A stretch of DNA of 64,000 nucleotides from Gonatopus flavifemur (Eukaryota; Arthropoda; Insecta; Hymenoptera; Dryinidae): assembly GCA_018340375.1 (NCBI GenBank), contig JAFFJZ010000006.1:25736001-25800000 (forward strand). Reading direction: 5' to 3'. Position 1 is the first letter of the stretch, and the number at the start of each line of letters is the position of its first letter. Shown piece by piece: positions 1-11,897 of this stretch. The position numbers were made by a program, and so were the translations under genes. A model generated the notes under the pieces. That model saw nothing but the letters and a program-made list of their open reading frames with translations. It did not search any database and was not told where the DNA came from.

Positions 1-159
1 GGAATTGAATGTTAAATTTAGGTATCAAGAAGATCTTGAAAGATCTTCAAGGATCGTAAAGAATCGCTCAATTCGTTGAAAGTGTTTGTAAAAGAATGCT
101 GTCCGTATTTTTTGTAAAGGATAATGATTGGGTTAAAAATTCTATGTAAAGTGGGTTGC

Positions 160-1055
160 CAAATCATTAGGCCACAGTTGAGATTTTTGAGATTACTTCA
201 GAGTTGAATATCTCAGTGAAAAATTATCGAACAAATGAATACGCAATTTCAAGGGCAAAGTCTACTCTTTGAGCATCATTTGACCCCTTTGGTCTATCAT
301 GTTTGTCCAACAACCTACATCGCATTGAGTATGAGCATTTTTGCCGATATTTCCTCAGTTTTTCAAACAGGAGGAGCTCGCAGGAAGATTAAAACATGGA
401 AACACGAAAATAAACATTTTGTAGAGAATTTCCTCAGCTTCAAAACGCTTTTTTTATCTTCTTGGTAGAGTCATTTTTAGCGGAGTTATGTCATGTTTTA
501 TGACTTGTAATTTGGAGACGGTAGAGGGGGGGAAAAATCTCCATGAAAGAAAAAGATTTGTTTTAAGATGTATTATACGCAGAAAATACTTTTGAAAGCA
601 ATCAAAAACCTCTCGAAGTATTTTTTTTTCGTATAATACATAGCAAAACTAAACTTTTTCCTCCAAGGAAATTTTTTGTCCCCTTAACCGTCTCAAAATT
701 ACAAGTCATAAAACATGACATAACTCCGCTGAAAATGACTCTACCAGGAAAATAAAAAAAGCGTTTTGGAGCTGAGGAAATTCTCTACAAAATGTTTATT
801 TTCGTGTTTCCATGTTTTAATCTTCCTGCGAGTTCCTTCTGTTTGAAAAACTGAGGAAATATCGAGCAAAATGCTCATACTTAATGCGATGTAGGTTGTC
901 GGACAAACATGATAGACCAAAGAGGTCAAATGATGGTCAAAGAGTAGACTTTGCCCTTGAAATTGCGTATTCATTTGTTTCCTTACGATAATTTTCCACT
1001 GAGATATTCAACTTTGGAGTAATCTCAATAATCTCAACTGTGGCCTAATAATTTG
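160..1055. mobile_element. Long foldback element (about 0.9 kb palindrome)
   Basis: Arms of about 440 bp (160-600 and 607-1055) are near-perfect reverse complements, with outer ends CAAATCATTAGGCCACAG and CTGTGGCCTAATAATTTG. Mirror-image ORFs at 235-468 (+) and 974-741 (-) encode almost the same 77-aa sequence; they are by-products of the palindrome and match no family I know. Confidence 0.5.
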
Positions 1056-1893
1056 TGGAATTTTACCCCCAAAAAATGGTGACAGCAAAGTTCCTCCATA
1101 GATGGAGAATTTTTCACCGTAAGCTGGTGGACTTTCCCTCCATTTGTAGAAGATTCAATGCCCAAAAAAACAAAATAACCCCTCGAAGTGATGGGAAAAA
1201 TCCCTCATTTTTGATGGAAGGACAATTTTCCCACGATGAGGGGAGGAAATCCACCAACAGGGAGAAGAAAGACTCCGTACATTTTTTACAGTGTAGGAAC
1301 AAAGGATAGCAAGAATGGAACGTCAAAAGTTCCTGTCCTGTTTTTGCTTGACAACAATTTATTTGGGTGCCACTTTTGCTTTTAGCGTATCAAAGAATCC
1401 TCTCTCGCTTGAACCCAAAGAATAAAATCATACGATCATTCGTTCCGATTTACCATCGCGTGGGAATAAACAATTGATTTTTGCCGACAATTAGCTACGT
1501 AAACATACGCAATTTCTTTTTCCGGGCAAACATTAAGCGAGCATTCCAACGATTGCCATATGCACGCGCATCCACCGTACAACAAACCGGAACATCTAAT
1601 TTACTGCTTTATCATTAAATTTAATCATACCAAAATAGTACAGTACAATGTTTTTTAAATTGAGATCCAAGAATTTCATCATTCATCGTTATCTTTTCTC
1701 TTTTTGTAACAAAAAATAGAAGAAAAATAATTAAAATTCATTGAATTTGAATATTTTGAGTGTATGATTCTATTTCAGAACAGCTGCGAGGTATCATTTT
1801 TTCGATCCTTGAATAACTCGAGAAATATCCAGGAATTTGAAAACTATTGAATATAGCTGGGTGCAGAGTTGACAGCCAAGGTTGGGCAGTTTA
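1056..1893. other. Intergenic, low information
   Basis: Contains only an imperfect inverted repeat at about 1118-1272 around GGTGGACTTTCCCTCC. The rest looks like ordinary AT-rich unique DNA. Confidence 0.5.
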
Positions 1894-2130
1894 GACTGTT
1901 AAAAAAAACTGGAATTTTCCGGTACCCAGGAACTGGAAAATTTCTGTCTATAACGAATATTTCAGCTTACATATAAGCAAATCCCTGTTGTATTGGAATT
2001 TTTCTGTATAAATACAAGAATTTTCTGATACGTGTACTGGAATTTTCATGATTTGAATGTAATTTTTCAGTACAAATGTACAGGGTTAATTGCTTCCAGT
2101 ACGATACTGGAAGTTTTTTTTACAGTGTAC
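1894..2130. repeat. Foldback with ACTGT(A/T)AAAA ends
   Basis: Left end GACTGTTAAAAAAAACTGG is mirrored by CCAG...GTTTTTTTTACAGTG at 2130. The internal CTGGAATTTTC unit is repeated. Confidence 0.5.
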
Positions 2131-2169
2131 ATACGTAGAGGCAGTTAATTCGTTCATATCGAAATTGTG

Positions 2170-2485
2170 CACTGTAAAAGTGAAGCTCACTTTCATCCTG
2201 AATATTAGCTGATTTTGAGATGCAGCCAAAACTAACCCTGTTTCAACTGAAAATAAGAACCCTGGTAGAAATATCCTATCAAATCCCATTGCGAATGTTG
2301 GAATTTCTAATTAAATATAATTGAATTTCATTGAAACCTATTCATCTCCCCATTCGTCAATGAGATTTTATAGAATATTTGTCACAGGGAACTGAAAATA
2401 AATGCCGAAAAACGATGGAAAAGACTGAATTTCAGTCCAGTTTTCAAGTCAGATGCAACCACATTCAGTCCAACTTTTTACTGTG
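2170..2485. mobile_element. CACTGTAAAA-terminal MITE with a nested CCCTGG element
   Basis: Outer ends are CACTGTAAAAG and CTTTTTACTGTG. A second element (2260-2389, CCCTGGTAGAAATAT...GTCACAGGG) is inserted inside and flanked by AA on both sides; a relative of the inner element lies at 53158-53282. Similar single outer ends are at about 3598 and 7573. Confidence 0.5.
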
Positions 2486-3803
2486 TAGAATGTATATTTT
2501 CTTTTGCATTTTTGTAGCTAATCTATTCGCTGTAACTGCTCAAATTCAGGTGCACGAGCTAAATTTGATGGCTGTCCGTGTCCTCGCTAGACACGTCGCT
2601 GTCGAAGGTAAGAAATAGATCACTGACAATTTCATAACGATGCGGTACCAGGCAAATTGTTGACGTCAGAATTTGGCAAATAAACCTCCAGCAGTACCAA
2701 GCTGTTTATTCAGTCCCCGCAATTTCCACATGCTCATATTTTCTTCCACTCCACACTCTTTCCCTCACTTTCACTTTTAATTCTATGTGTTTGATTCCGT
2801 TTATTTGCTGGTACGCTCTTTCAACGTCTACCCAGAGATTTCTTCACATCTCCGAAGTAACGCATTCCCATGAGAAATTACACGTAAAGCGTATAAAATA
2901 TGTCGCTGAGAAAAAACAAATTATATCAAAAAGCAGCACGCGCAACTGCGCCTAAGCCTCGATTTATATCATTATCATTTGTATAGTAGGTACAGTAATC
3001 TATACTCTTATCATTTGAAATAATATTGAGTCAAATCGCAATAAAGATACCACCTCGAATAAACAATACTTGTTAACATTTCTTTTCGACAAAAAACACA
3101 ACAAGTTCAGCGATGATTCAACGAATGACTCAAACTCCCATTTCATTGTCATCGTGCCATAAATTTTAATCATCTCTTCCTTTCGAAGGAGGAAATGTTA
3201 TAGATAAATAAAAATTCGTATTCCGTATAAACTTGTAATTCTATATGAATTTTAATTGGAGCAGGGTGAACTATGGAACGCTCGAACAAACGATGCCACG
3301 AGTATCCAGCAAGAATTCAATTGAAATTGGATAATCGATTGCACCGTGAATATTGAACGTAAATAAACCAGCTTCTCGCGATCGTTTCCCTAATTGCTGC
3401 GGGGGAATGATATTCTCTACCTTCGCAAGAAGATCCTTTCGAAAGAACCACTGAAGAAATATTTTCTTCCATCGTTTATCATAACATGAATAATAATCTT
3501 GAATAGAATTTGAATCATCTTTTATCCAGTAGGTATTATTGATAGTTTTGTTTTTTACATTTCTGGTGAAAGAGTACCGATTCTCAAAATTAAAAATTAC
3601 ACAGTAAAAAGTCAAACTTACTTCTAATCTCAACATCGGCTTATTTCAAGGGGCACATCCTAAAAAAAAGGCGATTTTTGGGAATTAAAAGGAAAAAACT
3701 ACTGTATCAATTGCAAAAATTTCATACTCTTTATTTGCTCACGCCTTGCACATTTTATTATTTATTTCTTTCAAAAATCATCAATTATTTTTCCTACATA
3801 TTA
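2486..3803. other. Intergenic; one unrecognised minus-strand ORF
   Basis: An open frame at 3636-3271 (-), 121 aa, has no motif I recognise and begins at a repeat end (ACACAGTAAAAAG). I do not support it as a gene. Otherwise AT-rich unique sequence. Confidence 0.5.
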
Positions 3804-4593
3804 TTGGGAGTACAAATTAATTCGGTCCGTTTTTTCACAGTTGAAGATGCGTTTATTTCAGAAGAATATGAATTATCGAATTAATCAAAGTATTGTCCAT
3901 CGCTGGCTATCACTTTTTCCCATTTTTCGGGTAATTTTCGAATCCCGTTGCGGAAACACGTCTCGTCTTTCGAGGCGATCCAAGTTAGGAGCCAATTTTC
4001 GATTTCTTTCTGCTGCATCTGTCGGAATAACCAATAATCAGAAGGAACAATGTCCGGCGAGTACGGCGGGTGCGGTAGAATATCCCACTTCAACGTTTCC
4101 AGATAATTTTTCACTACTTTTGCGACATGAGGCCGAGCGTTATCGTGTAAAAGAATAACTTTGTCATGTCTTTCCTTGTATTCCGGACGTTTTTCTCGTA
4201 ACGCACGACTCAAACGAATCAATTGTAGCCTATACCGATCACCCGTAATAGAATTACCAGGTTTTAGCAACTCATAGTGTATATACCACCCTTTTGGTCC
4301 CACCAGATACACAGCATGATCTTTGAATCATGAATATTCCTCTTTGGTGTCGATGTTGAAGTCGATGGCAACGATTGACCGGGCATAGTATAGGATTTTC
4401 TTTTCTTGGGATTATCGTAGGTAGTCAGTAAGGATCTCTTAGACCCTGTGTATTCTCGAAGGGTTAACTGCATTTCATCAGCATATTGATAAAGGAAAGA
4501 GTACTTAGAAATATTTAAAGATTCCGCAACACTTCCCCATATAAAAATCTTCAGGCTCCGCCAATGCTGACGACGGAATATAGCTAGACGCAA
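3804..4593 (-). pseudogene. Decayed mariner transposon, transposase remnant
   Basis: Minus-strand pieces in two frames show MLCIWWDQKG, ELLKPGNSITGDRYR, HDNARPHVAK (second catalytic Asp), HPPYSPDIVPSDYWLF (third Asp) and WIASKDE...ASDGQYFD. These are diagnostic of mariner DD34D transposases. A frameshift lies near 4300-4320, about 15 residues are missing after DYWLF, and most of the N-terminal DNA-binding region is deleted or rearranged. A 3' terminal repeat (TTGGGAGTACAAATTAATTC at 3804) adjoins a TA. The 5' end is lost at a junction with another repeat near 4595. Inactive. Confidence 0.5.
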
Positions 4594-5600
4594 GGCTGCC
4601 AGCCAAAGCTGGGCAATCTATGTAGGGACAAGGATGGTTGACAATGGTCTAAACATTGTACCAATATGGGAAGTCATAAATCGACTTCGTTGATCCACCA
4701 TTGATCATTGGCTGCGCCACGCTTGGCCCATCCTTCAACCAATATCGCTTGAAGGAAACGCATGCTTTCAACAGAGGCTCTCTAGGGCTTGGCGGGACAC
4801 TGCTCCAAGCATTAGGCAACTCTGAATGACAATGGATTCTCATGTTGCACCAAGCATGGGTCGTAGCTTGATCCAGCTTGGGCAATAGCTTGGCTCAGCT
4901 TGGGCGATGGCCTCGCTCAGTTTAGGCGTTAGCTTGACTCGACTTGAGTAATAGCTTGGCTAAGAGTGAAACTTCCTTTTCAAACAGCAAATTACAATAA
5001 CTCTCACCAGAGTGATGCGTGTTTCCTGCGAGTGGCGAACCAAGCATTCAATCAATATATAAGTCTCCTTTGAAGATTCCATGACAGAAATAATTCTTCA
5101 TCTGTTTCCAGACCCGCCTACTTCTACGCCAGGACCACCGGATTTACGTCATTCATCAGTTTAAACTAATCAGAAAAATTACATGTTGAAATTCTCCGAC
5201 ATTCATTTCGTTCAATCGAAATGATAGAATGGATTTTTTATTTTATTTCCAATTACAATAAAAAATAAAAGTGACCATTGGCATGAGATGGGCGCAACCC
5301 TGCCGCAAGATTGCTACAGCGTTGGCTCATCCTTGGCGAACAAATTTTTGTATGGTCTGCCATTGACGGCATATGCTATCACAACCCTGTTTCTAGTGTT
5401 GGGTCTTGATTGTGTAAACAAATGGGCTGAGGCTGAAATGATGTTATCATTTCAGAGTTGCGCCATGCCTGGTAGCCTAGGCTCGGCCCATCTTGGTGAG
5501 CCTTGTGGCAACCTAGCGCCCATGGTCAATTTTTACCTGGGTCCCTGTCGATTTATAGTATTTTTAATCCAAACTCTCGTTCACATTCTGAAGTGTCGAT
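4594..5600. repeat. GCTTGG/TTGGGC-rich palindromic repeat region
   Basis: Many short copies of AGCTTGG, CTTGGC and TTGGGC appear in alternating orientation on the left (to about 4960) and again in reverse sense at 5280-5560. This indicates a degenerate foldback with diverged middle. It is related in style to 22025-22620. Confidence 0.5.
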
Positions 5601-8600
5601 GGATTGATTAATAATAACGATTTTTCCTAATAATTTTTAATATTATACCGTGAGAAGTGCCACTGTTTGTGGAAAAGACATGTGCTTGAAAAGGCGAATG
5701 AATAAGGATGAATGAGATTGCTCGAGACCTCTTAAATCTTTTTATTTCTTCAATAATACGCCTCTAATGATTGATTTTTGCATTTTTAACGTTGCGAATA
5801 GATCACTAGCATACACAAGTTATAATGCAGTGTGATTTTCTGTCCTCTCCGTTACCCTGTTACCAACATCCACGTTTATTGTAAAATCCGAAAAAATTAC
5901 ACAACAACGATTGATTCAAGTTAGCTTTGTATACGGAACAATATTGCTGAGAAAAAATTTGCATGCCACTTACAACAACATTTACTGTTTTTCGGTAACG
6001 GAGAAGACATGAAAATTGAGATTATTCAAACGCATGTAACAACTATTTAAGGCTTACCTTTTCAAAAACCAAGTCTGAGGAAAAAAACTTGATACCACAC
6101 ACTATTAAAATATAACTTGAATCCAAAATTATCTGTAGCCATTTACATAAACTAGGCCAGCTGAAATATTGGAAAATGGGCTTTCATGAAACGACTTTTG
6201 GAAGGATAGTTGATCGCTCGTGAAAACTATAAAATACTGATGGATTCTACGTGTCTTCCATGTTTTCATGTGTTTCAGTGGTTACTCTTTGAGTTCATGA
6301 TTTTTATTCCTTGCCCCCAAACAATTGGAAATTCACTCACCTGGTTTCAATTTTTCTAGAATGGCCGTATACAGAACATGCAGAAAAAGTTCGATAGCGA
6401 TTGAATCATTCGTCTCCGAGTAATCACTGCAGCAAATTCAAAAAATGCTGTTTCGAGAAAAACACGTTTAGAGACGAAACGATCATTTTCACTGTTATAA
6501 ATGGATTAAAATCATACTTACAGCTAATCTGCTATTCCAGGCCCATATAATCCACCTTCCTCTTCTTCAAAAAGTGTTTGTTGAACCAAAGAAGCTCTTC
6601 GAGACGATCGATCCTCTTTTGAAGCATCCTGTTGGCGATGATCAACGATTCGTAGCATCGTCTCGTCCTTAAGGGATCTGTCTAGTAGCTCGCGCCGAAA
6701 AAAACGCGATTTTCGTGATTATTCCTTGGGATACTGGATAAAGGTAATGATATAAAAGTTATTAGGCTCAGTAAATACACTCTTGAAATACATAAAAAAA
6801 CTTTTTTCTTTTATTTTATACATGTATTATGACCAAAAACGTCAGCCAAACGCAACACCTCGAAAAGTAGGTAGGTCCGCCTTGTTGATAAAATCTCGGA
6901 GCTGTGTTGTCTGAAACAAAAAAATCAAAGTGCTTTAGGTTTGGTATAACAATGGCCATGTCCCCTATGAATTTTATTCAATTATTTCAAAAAAATAAAA
7001 AAATGGTAAAGAAAAAACAAAAAATTTTCAAAAAACCGTTTTTTTTCGCCGATTTTTGGAAAAAAAAATATAGTAAAATTCAAAATTTTTGAAAAAAATT
7101 TATAGGGGACATAGCGGTAGGTTCAAAGAATATGTGTTTCAAATTTCATAAGGATCGGTCGAGTAGTTTCGAAAATTTCATCAACAAGGCGAGTAAAAAC
7201 GTTGTTTCGAGAATAACGCGTTTAAAGTTTTTTTTACATGAAATTCTTAAAAAAAACTCACTTACGCCTAGTCAGCGATGCCTGGACCGTACAAAATTCC
7301 TTCAGATTGTTCGAAGAGTTGACTTTCTTCCAATCTTTTTCCAAACAAAACCAAAACGATTTTTCAAAAGTGAGTTACTAGACAGACCCCTTAAATGGCT
7401 GTAACTCAAAAACTATTTGAGATATCGATTTAAAATTTTAGTATGTTATTTTTAAAGGTATAACGTATCGAAATATGAAAAGAAAAAATGGATTTTCGAC
7501 AAATTTCGCCCCTTAAGATGCAGCTAAAACAAATGCAAATAATATGCAGCCACTTTCAGTCGAACTTTTTACAGTGTATATCTAGAAAATGAAGAGCGGA
7601 TCGGTCATGCTGCTTCTTTGGTAACTTCGCTTCTCTTCCTTCTGTCGATTGATCGATGTCACGGTTAGCGAAGAATGACGAATCACGGATGGTGTTTAAC
7701 AGGTTCGACGACCGGATCGGCCATTGGACGGTCGACGGATATTGGGTCTCCTGTCATACAACGTCGTAAGGCCCAGTACCATATATTATACGTACATGAA
7801 CGCGTACGGTATACGGAACAGTATGCAAGGAATATAAACCTCGTCCTTCGGCATATTCCGATTCAAGCCGAGCATCTAGCGATAGTATAATACATGCATA
7901 CGTGCGATTAACTCACAACACACACCTCTTTCCAGTACCACAGGACGAATTCTCTCACAGTCCATCGCGTGTGTTCGCGGTATTAAGACGTGTCTTTTTA
8001 ACCGTGTTCGTTCTTATACTTCATGTATGTGGCTTTGTTTCCAGTGATAAAAGTCTCATTTACCTCTGTGATCTAAGATAAACATTGGATACATCAACTA
8101 TATATTTTATACACTTTTCTTAAGGTTGGTCAAGTGTTTTTTTCTTTATTTTTATCTTACTTCTTCACAGATGGATGAACGGAACCAGGGGCTCAACGAA
8201 AAAGAATTCGATAAGAATTGTATGAAATATTGTATTCTATATAAATTATTATACATATAGTTTTTCTGAGAATGACTTACATTTACAACTCTCACGGTTT
8301 GGAGTGGTTCCGATTCTTCAAAACGTGACTAAACTTTCAAGTGATTCTGAAATTGCATTAAAGTTAGTTTCACGAGACTTTTTTCAGGTCATTCTCGATC
8401 ATTTTGAATTCGAAAACAAGAAAATGAAAGAAAGAATTCAACTGACCTTTATGTGAAGTAAATGGCACAGCAGTTGGCATTATCTCCTGAAATTGACAAT
8501 TCTCTAATAGAAAAATGTATATCGAGTTAGTTGAGTGGTAATTTAGGAGATAGCGCATGTTGGTATTCAACGATTCACTTAGTTCGAATGTTTGAAATAA

Positions 8601-8940
8601 CATTTCCAACTAGGGATGGGCGATCTATCCTTTTTTTTAATATAATTTTTATCGAATTTGACTCAAAATTATATATAAAATTTCAATTGAAATTCAATAA
8701 AAATTATATAAATCTCTATTGGCAACTCTGAACAAGATTTTCAATCAAGATTTATAACCACAGTATCCTATTCGTAGCCAAATTCACGTCCCGTTTGAGA
8801 AATAATCAAACACTTGGCTTTTGACTGCACAAAAATTGAGTGCATAGAATTTTTTTGAATATGCACATGTGATGTGAATTTCGACGCTTTATTTTCATCA
8901 GAATAAATAAGGAGTGGTGAAATGTTTATTTCTTCTCTCT
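5601..8940. other. Intergenic, partly repeat-derived
   Basis: The block at about 6380-7500 repeats GTTTCGAGAAAAACACGTTTA-like and ATCGGTCGAGTAGTTTCGAA-like sentences typical of dispersed insect repeats. 7600-8010 is less repetitive and more GC-rich, with no coding signal that I trust. Confidence 0.5.
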
Positions 8941-9185
8941 TACACGGAGAAAATATAGTAATCTTTAATAAAAAATTGAGAATTTTTCTTAAATGCATAA
9001 TAAAAACAAAACGGTTCACTTTTCTGTGCAATGTTATTCGAAATACTTAATAAAGAATACAGAAACATATGAACTTTCCAAAACTTTTTCGAACAAAATT
9101 CTACAAAAAAGTGAACCGTTTTGTCTTTGTTATCAAATATTTATTAAAGATTACTATATTTTCGATTTTCATTTTTCTCCGTGTA
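8941..9185. mobile_element. CACGGAGAAAA foldback, copy 1
   Basis: Palindrome with ends TACACGGAGAAAA and TTTTCTCCGTGTA. The arms carry TAGTAATCTTTAATAAA and AACGGTTCAC. Same family as 14271-14740 and 51147-51580. Confidence 0.5.
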
Positions 9186-10349
9186 GCGTGAATTTCAACT
9201 GCTCCTGCTGGAAAACATTGTTTTGTCCCAAGACTCTGGGTCCAGGAATTTTTTGTTAAAAGAGCACTATGGTAGATAGAATAACAGAAAAAGAATAAAT
9301 TAACTACTCGTTTCAGCTGCTATAGCTGAATTTTTGCTGCTGCAGAAAACTTGTTAGCTTTATCAACAAAAGTTTAACGTTCAGGAGATGGTATCATTTT
9401 TTTCTTGTTCAAAGACATTCCAACGAAGACTTTGAATTTCCAAGAAGGACCAGTGAGTCACGATGATGTATTTAAAACGTCATAGCGATGTCATCAATGT
9501 TCAAGGGCAAAATCAAACTCGTAAGCATTGGGTGATCTACGAAGTCATGATTTCACAATCCCGGATGAGTCTTGAAATTTGAATCAAACGTAATCTCGTT
9601 CCAACCAAATCCCAAAGCGTGATTATACAAATATGAAATAGATATGAAATCGAGAGCTAGATTTTCTAAATCATTTTTGCACAAATTAGTCGCTAGGCTT
9701 CACGTTGAATCTCGAGATAAATGATCTTTACACCAGCGTATAACATCGGACTCGATAGAAATGGATAGCAACGGAACGGATGAATTATTTCTTACCAATT
9801 GACCCATAAAATCGATTCGGTTATTTTTTTTTTTCCTTCTCTTCGTTGCTGTACGGAGTTACCGAAACGTGATATTTACCTCAAAGGAATACCTGATTGA
9901 GCCATGTATGTACAAAACGAACTCCCTTCGAGAGACGATGACCATTTGCCTCGCAGTACGTCGCGTGCGCTCGCGGCACGAGGACATACCGCTGCCTTTT
10001 ACCTATTCGTTGTGACCCGCAATTTTATTGCCAGTACACGAGATGTGGCAATAAAAAAATATATACCAGGATGATTTAAATATCACATTCGTGATATCAA
10101 ATTCGAAAGGGGAACTCCGGTCTGTGAGATTCATTATCTCGGTTGGTTTACCTTTTACATTGTGTATCTATCTTTTTATGATTCTTTTTTATATTGAAAT
10201 TTCATGTTACCGCCCAGTTTTGAAAGATGTTTCCTTCAGATTTGAAACAAGTGGATAGATTCATTACAAAAAAATGCGGAAAAATCAATTTTTTAGGCTG
10301 CAAAAGATTCCCCAGACGAGCAACAATTTATTTGTCAATGTCCAAAAGG
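9186..10349. other. Intergenic, mostly unique
   Basis: No coding signal. 9900-10050 is a CG-richer, apparently unique patch (CGTCGCGTGCGCTCGCGGC) that could be regulatory; no further support. Confidence 0.5.
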
Positions 10350-10640
10350 TTTCCACAGGATCACAAAACATTGGTGATCCAAAATTTCGTTGACTAGTAT
10401 GTTACTTTTAGACGGAGTACAAATCCGAGAAGAATTCATACCCTGGATTTTGATAATTCGTTGACTTTGTCCATGATTTCACCGATGGAATTCAATTTTC
10501 ATTTTGATTGTCGAAATAATGGAAAGAGTCGACGAATTATTAAAATCCAGTGTACGAATTCTTCTGGAATTTGTGCTCCGTCCCAAAGTGCAGACACTCT
10601 AGTCAACGAAAATTTGGATCACTAATTTTCTCCGTGTGGA
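10350..10640. repeat. Foldback around GACGGAGTAC / GTGCTCCGTC
   Basis: Arms share GATCCAAAATTTTCGTTGAC, GAAGAATTC and TCGACGAATTA-type words in inverted order. The right end reads TTTTCTCCGTG, a CACGG terminus. Confidence 0.5.
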
Positions 10641-10930
10641 TATCTCAAAGGTGTCTTCAACGAGTAATCCAAAATACATCTAAAAGAGATCTGAAGATAT
10701 CTTTTAGATTTCTTAACCGAAGATATCCCTAGCAGAAATCACTCTAGTATTTCTCTAGGTAATTACGAGGCCTCACAAGTCCTTGCAAGTGCTTGGCGAG
10801 GCCTTGCGAGGCCTAGAGAACGACTAGAGTGATTTCTACTAGGGATCTTAAAGACAGTGAAAATGGTTGCACAAGACATCTTTGAGACGATCCAAAATTT
10901 GTGATGTCTGTTTCAATTCTTTCCAATTCG
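10641..10930. repeat. AGATATCTT-rich repeat with a nested palindrome
   Basis: Words of the type AAGATATCTT flank an inserted palindrome (10729-10853; CCCTAGCAGAAATCACTC and its mirror) whose centre holds repeated GCGAGGCCT. Relatives of the outer unit are at 30365-30545, 43985-44510, 45140-45370 and 49210-49360. Confidence 0.5.
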
Positions 10931-10950
10931 AATTCTCCAGAAAAAAGAAT

Positions 10951-11150
10951 AGGGGAGACTGGGTACGGTTGAAACACCGTGAATAACTAATGATTAGCTC
11001 GCAATAGCTCAAATCGCTGAAAGGAAATGGAGAGCTCCTCGCGTGTACAAACTTATTTTCCAGTTATTTATGCCGTATTATTAGCCGATCGTCAATTATT
11101 CGCGATGTTTCAACCGACCCCCGTGTTTCAACCGTACCCAGTCTCCCCTA
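10951..11150. mobile_element. AGGGGAGACTGGGTAC foldback (200 bp)
   Basis: Near-perfect terminal inverted repeats AGGGGAGACTGGGTACGGTT and its complement, with GTTGAAACA next to them on each arm. Confidence 0.5.
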
Positions 11151-11897
11151 CATTTTAATAGAGAAAAATTGAAATATTTAGATTTCAATATCACGTATGA
11201 ATTCCAGTTGCTATTCTGTATTGAATTCTCCTAACAGAAATGACAATCTTTTATTCAATATCGTAAAGGTAATTCATTGACTATATAGGAGTCGTTATTC
11301 TAAATTTTACATTAGAAAAATTGAATTTGAATTCCAGATTTGGAATACGATTTGACTGTAGAATAGGTTAGAATGGAGGTGAATAGAATTCCATTCCATA
11401 ACTCCAAAATTCAAATTCTTGAATTTCAATCCGACATTTTTTGCTGGGTTCCCTTGATCACGTCAAAAAACCAAAAAGGGGGACTTCTTTTTTCTCTTCA
11501 ATAGGGAGCTATATATTCTGATTCGTAGCATCTTTCACCTTCCATTTTTTCAACTATTTTGAATATAATGCGCAGTTGAAGTACACTTGTAAGTTGATGA
11601 TTGATGAAGAGTGATGATGATGGTTCTATACGATCACGGAGAACATGAATGCTCAGGAATGCGGTTGATTACTGTCGAAATGTTTCGTAGCCTTCAATTG
11701 AGCAAGTAGCACACAGATCATACAGGTATCCTATGAATTTATACGAAGAAACTATGGTAAATTAATGTACTCTCACGATGAACACCGAATTATTGTTATT
11801 TTATATACAATACTGAAAATTTGCTGGAGGAGCAAATATTTTTCGCTGCCACAGCTATACGGAAAAAAGAAAATGGAGAAATTTACCACGTAGGATC
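11151..11897. other. Intergenic
   Basis: AT-rich with GAATTC-containing short inverted words at 11190-11420 that suggest an eroded repeat. No gene seen. Confidence 0.5.

Noticed and set aside
2379..2618. 79-aa plus-strand ORF with a hydrophobic, signal-like stretch
   Set aside because: It spans the end of a CACTGTAAAA MITE and an AGCT-type repeat fragment (GGCTGTCCGTGTCC is mirrored at 15480), so the frame is repeat-derived.
3271..3636. 121-aa minus-strand ORF
   Set aside because: Starts at a repeat end, has no recognisable motif, AT-rich codon use, and no splice or conservation support.
3804..4593. Functional mariner element
   Set aside because: Frameshift, internal deletion, missing N-terminal domain and missing 5' end.
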